A stretch of DNA of 64,000 nucleotides from Abditibacteriaceae bacterium (GTDB taxonomy: Bacteria; Armatimonadota; Abditibacteriia; Abditibacteriales; Abditibacteriaceae): NCBI GenBank assembly GCA_019239895.1, contig JAFAZH010000002.1, positions 1 through 64,000 of the forward strand, written 5' to 3'. A program made the position numbers and the translations under genes. The notes under the pieces were generated by a model. It saw only the letters and a program-made list of their open reading frames with translations, was not told where the DNA came from and did not search any database. This document shows, piece by piece, positions 62,887 through 64,000 of this stretch (position 1 is its first letter; the number at the start of each line of letters is the position of its first letter).

Positions 62887-64000
62887 TTACTGGCCTAACA
62901 GCCCACCGGGTTTGGGTGGCGTTAAGGCGAGGGCAGCACGGTTGCCTAAAATCGAACGGCGTTTATTCCAGATAATTTCCTGCACATCGCCGCCAAACGC
63001 TTTTATATATTCCTGAGCGCCTTCGTGATCCCTGGCAAAACAGTAAACGGGCTGCGGACTTAGCAACAGGCGATGCAAATCTTGCATATCGTTCAGGAAC
63101 CAGACTTTTTGGTCTGCTGGCAGCATGTTCTCCGCACCAAATTTAAGTTCGCCCAGTTCTTTGACAATAATGCGCTTGCCCGTATAAAAGTTAACGCTCT
63201 GGGCATAGCTATCATACATAACGATTTTCGTCTCTGGCTTTAACCCAGGCCGGATATATTCCAGAAGCGACTTACAATAGTGATTGGGTGCCATAGCTGC
63301 TATCACTGGCATCATACCAGTAGTCAATAGAGCCATGCCGCCACCAACTACCGCCAACGTTCCCGGCAGATGCCGTCGCTGTGCACTAACAATTAAAGCA
63401 ACCGTCCAGAGCAGCAGGAAAATACCACCCACAACGGCAATCGCGGGGCTTAATTTTTCGATTTGATATAACTTCTTGGGGCCAATGCTTAAGCACACAA
63501 CGCCTGCTATACCCAGAATCAAACTGAGCAATGTTACACCACTGAACAGTGGTTTTTGCCAGGCTTCCTGCTGGTGCCGCCAGAGCCAGTCGAAGTAGGC
63601 GGCAAAAAGTAAGGCGCAAAAGGGCACCGCTGGCAGCACATAGGTCAACAGCTTGGAGGTTGATCCTGAAAAGAAGAAGACAATAAAAATGGCATTCAAC
63701 AGCAAATAAATCAGAGCACGTTGGGCTTCAGTCCGCGCGGGCCACACTTTTTTCCATCCCATCACCACAGCGCCCGGCAGAAAAGCCGACCAGGGGAACA
63801 GCATGAGGGGCAGAAATTTAAAGAAGTAGCTAAAACTTTGCTCATGTTCACGGTCTTTATCGCGGCCTAAATAACGCCCGATATGCTGGCGATACCAGAA
63901 GAAATGATTGAATTCCGGGTTACGCTGGGCGACTAAGGTAAACCAGGGAGCCGTAATCAGGAAGAATAGTGGCACCCCGATTAGCCATTGCATTTTGGAT
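62887..64000 (-). CDS. GT39/ArnT-like membrane glycosyltransferase, 5'-truncated by window edge
   Basis: At least 371 codons are open, continuing past the right edge. The visible part starts inside the protein: FLITAPWFTLVAQRNPEFNHFFWYRQHIGRYL is the conserved internal motif after the active-site loop in ArnT/PMT-type transferases, and HEQSFSYFFKFLPLMLFPWSAFLPG follows. Then come about six membrane spans and a soluble C-terminal domain (YDSYAQSVNFYTGKRIIVKEL). These enzymes use polyprenyl-phosphate sugars to modify lipids or proteins. About 180 N-terminal residues are missing. Confidence 0.85.
   Translation of the reverse strand, partial: SKMQWLIGVPLFFLITAPWFTLVAQRNPEFNHFFWYRQHIGRYLGRDKDREHEQSFSYFFKFLPLMLFPWSAFLPGAVVMGWKKVWPARTEAQRALIYLLLNAIFIVFFFSGSTSKLLTYVLPAVPFCALLFAAYFDWLWRHQQEAWQKPLFSGVTLLSLILGIAGVVCLSIGPKKLYQIEKLSPAIAVVGGIFLLLWTVALIVSAQRRHLPGTLAVVGGGMALLTTGMMPVIAAMAPNHYCKSLLEYIRPGLKPETKIVMYDSYAQSVNFYTGKRIIVKELGELKFGAENMLPADQKVWFLNDMQDLHRLLLSPQPVYCFARDHEGAQEYIKAFGGDVQEIIWNKRRSILGNRAALALTPPKPGGLLGQ

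Overview
The window reads as a chromosomal segment of a free-living bacterium with moderate GC (mid-50s percent by eye, not computed). It mixes complete housekeeping genes (purA, secA, metH, lysS, tRNA-Lys) with many large exported proteins. An AraC regulator followed by three phytanoyl-CoA-dioxygenase-family genes, a DUF2961 protein, PA14/discoidin/beta-helix exported proteins and an ECF sigma factor are typical of environmental phyla such as Armatimonadota/Abditibacteriota, Planctomycetota or Verrucomicrobiota. Armatimonadota-like is my best guess, with low confidence; no rRNA is present to settle it.

Layout. 1-9.0 kb: truncated ECF sigma factor, purA with a good promoter, a three-gene membrane operon, tRNA-Lys(UUU), an MFS exporter and a purple-acid-phosphatase-like enzyme. 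9.2-16.2 kb: a secA gene coding for 2338 aa, about 2.5 times the usual size, with SecA motifs in correct order but split by three very large insertions. 17.1-21.1 kb: two adjacent P-loop ATPases, the second with a winged helix and TPRs. 21.2-25.5 kb: complete cobalamin-dependent metH, then a Y1 (HUH) transposase gene between perfect 63-bp inverted repeats. 25.5-31.7 kb: exported protein, AraC regulator, three PhyH-family oxygenases and a response regulator. 32-45.5 kb: a 1428-aa exported multidomain protein, small exported proteins, a nuclease-fold protein lacking catalytic residues, and a 2373-aa beta-helix/Calx-beta surface protein with a possible structured RNA leader. 45.6-64 kb, mostly minus strand: lysS, a Uma2 gene broken by a 22-bp tandem duplication, two paralogous exported proteins, M1 and M16 peptidases, DUF2961, FmdB, GlmU-like, DUF1844 and DUF1802 genes, a probable selenocysteine peroxiredoxin with a SECIS-like hairpin, a DUF4139-like protein and a truncated GT39-like glycosyltransferase.

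The strongest non-gene signal is a set of eleven long intergenic inverted repeats of about six sequence families. They fill the spacers between genes almost from stop codon to start or stop codon; one has perfect 74-bp arms. Two carry the same small hairpin inserted in only one arm, which indicates mobility. The RAYT-like transposase, which has its own inverted-repeat ends, is the only transposase visible and a candidate mobiliser.

The items most worth follow-up are the selenoprotein peroxiredoxin, the giant SecA, the inverted-repeat/transposase system, and the structured leader of the giant surface protein.
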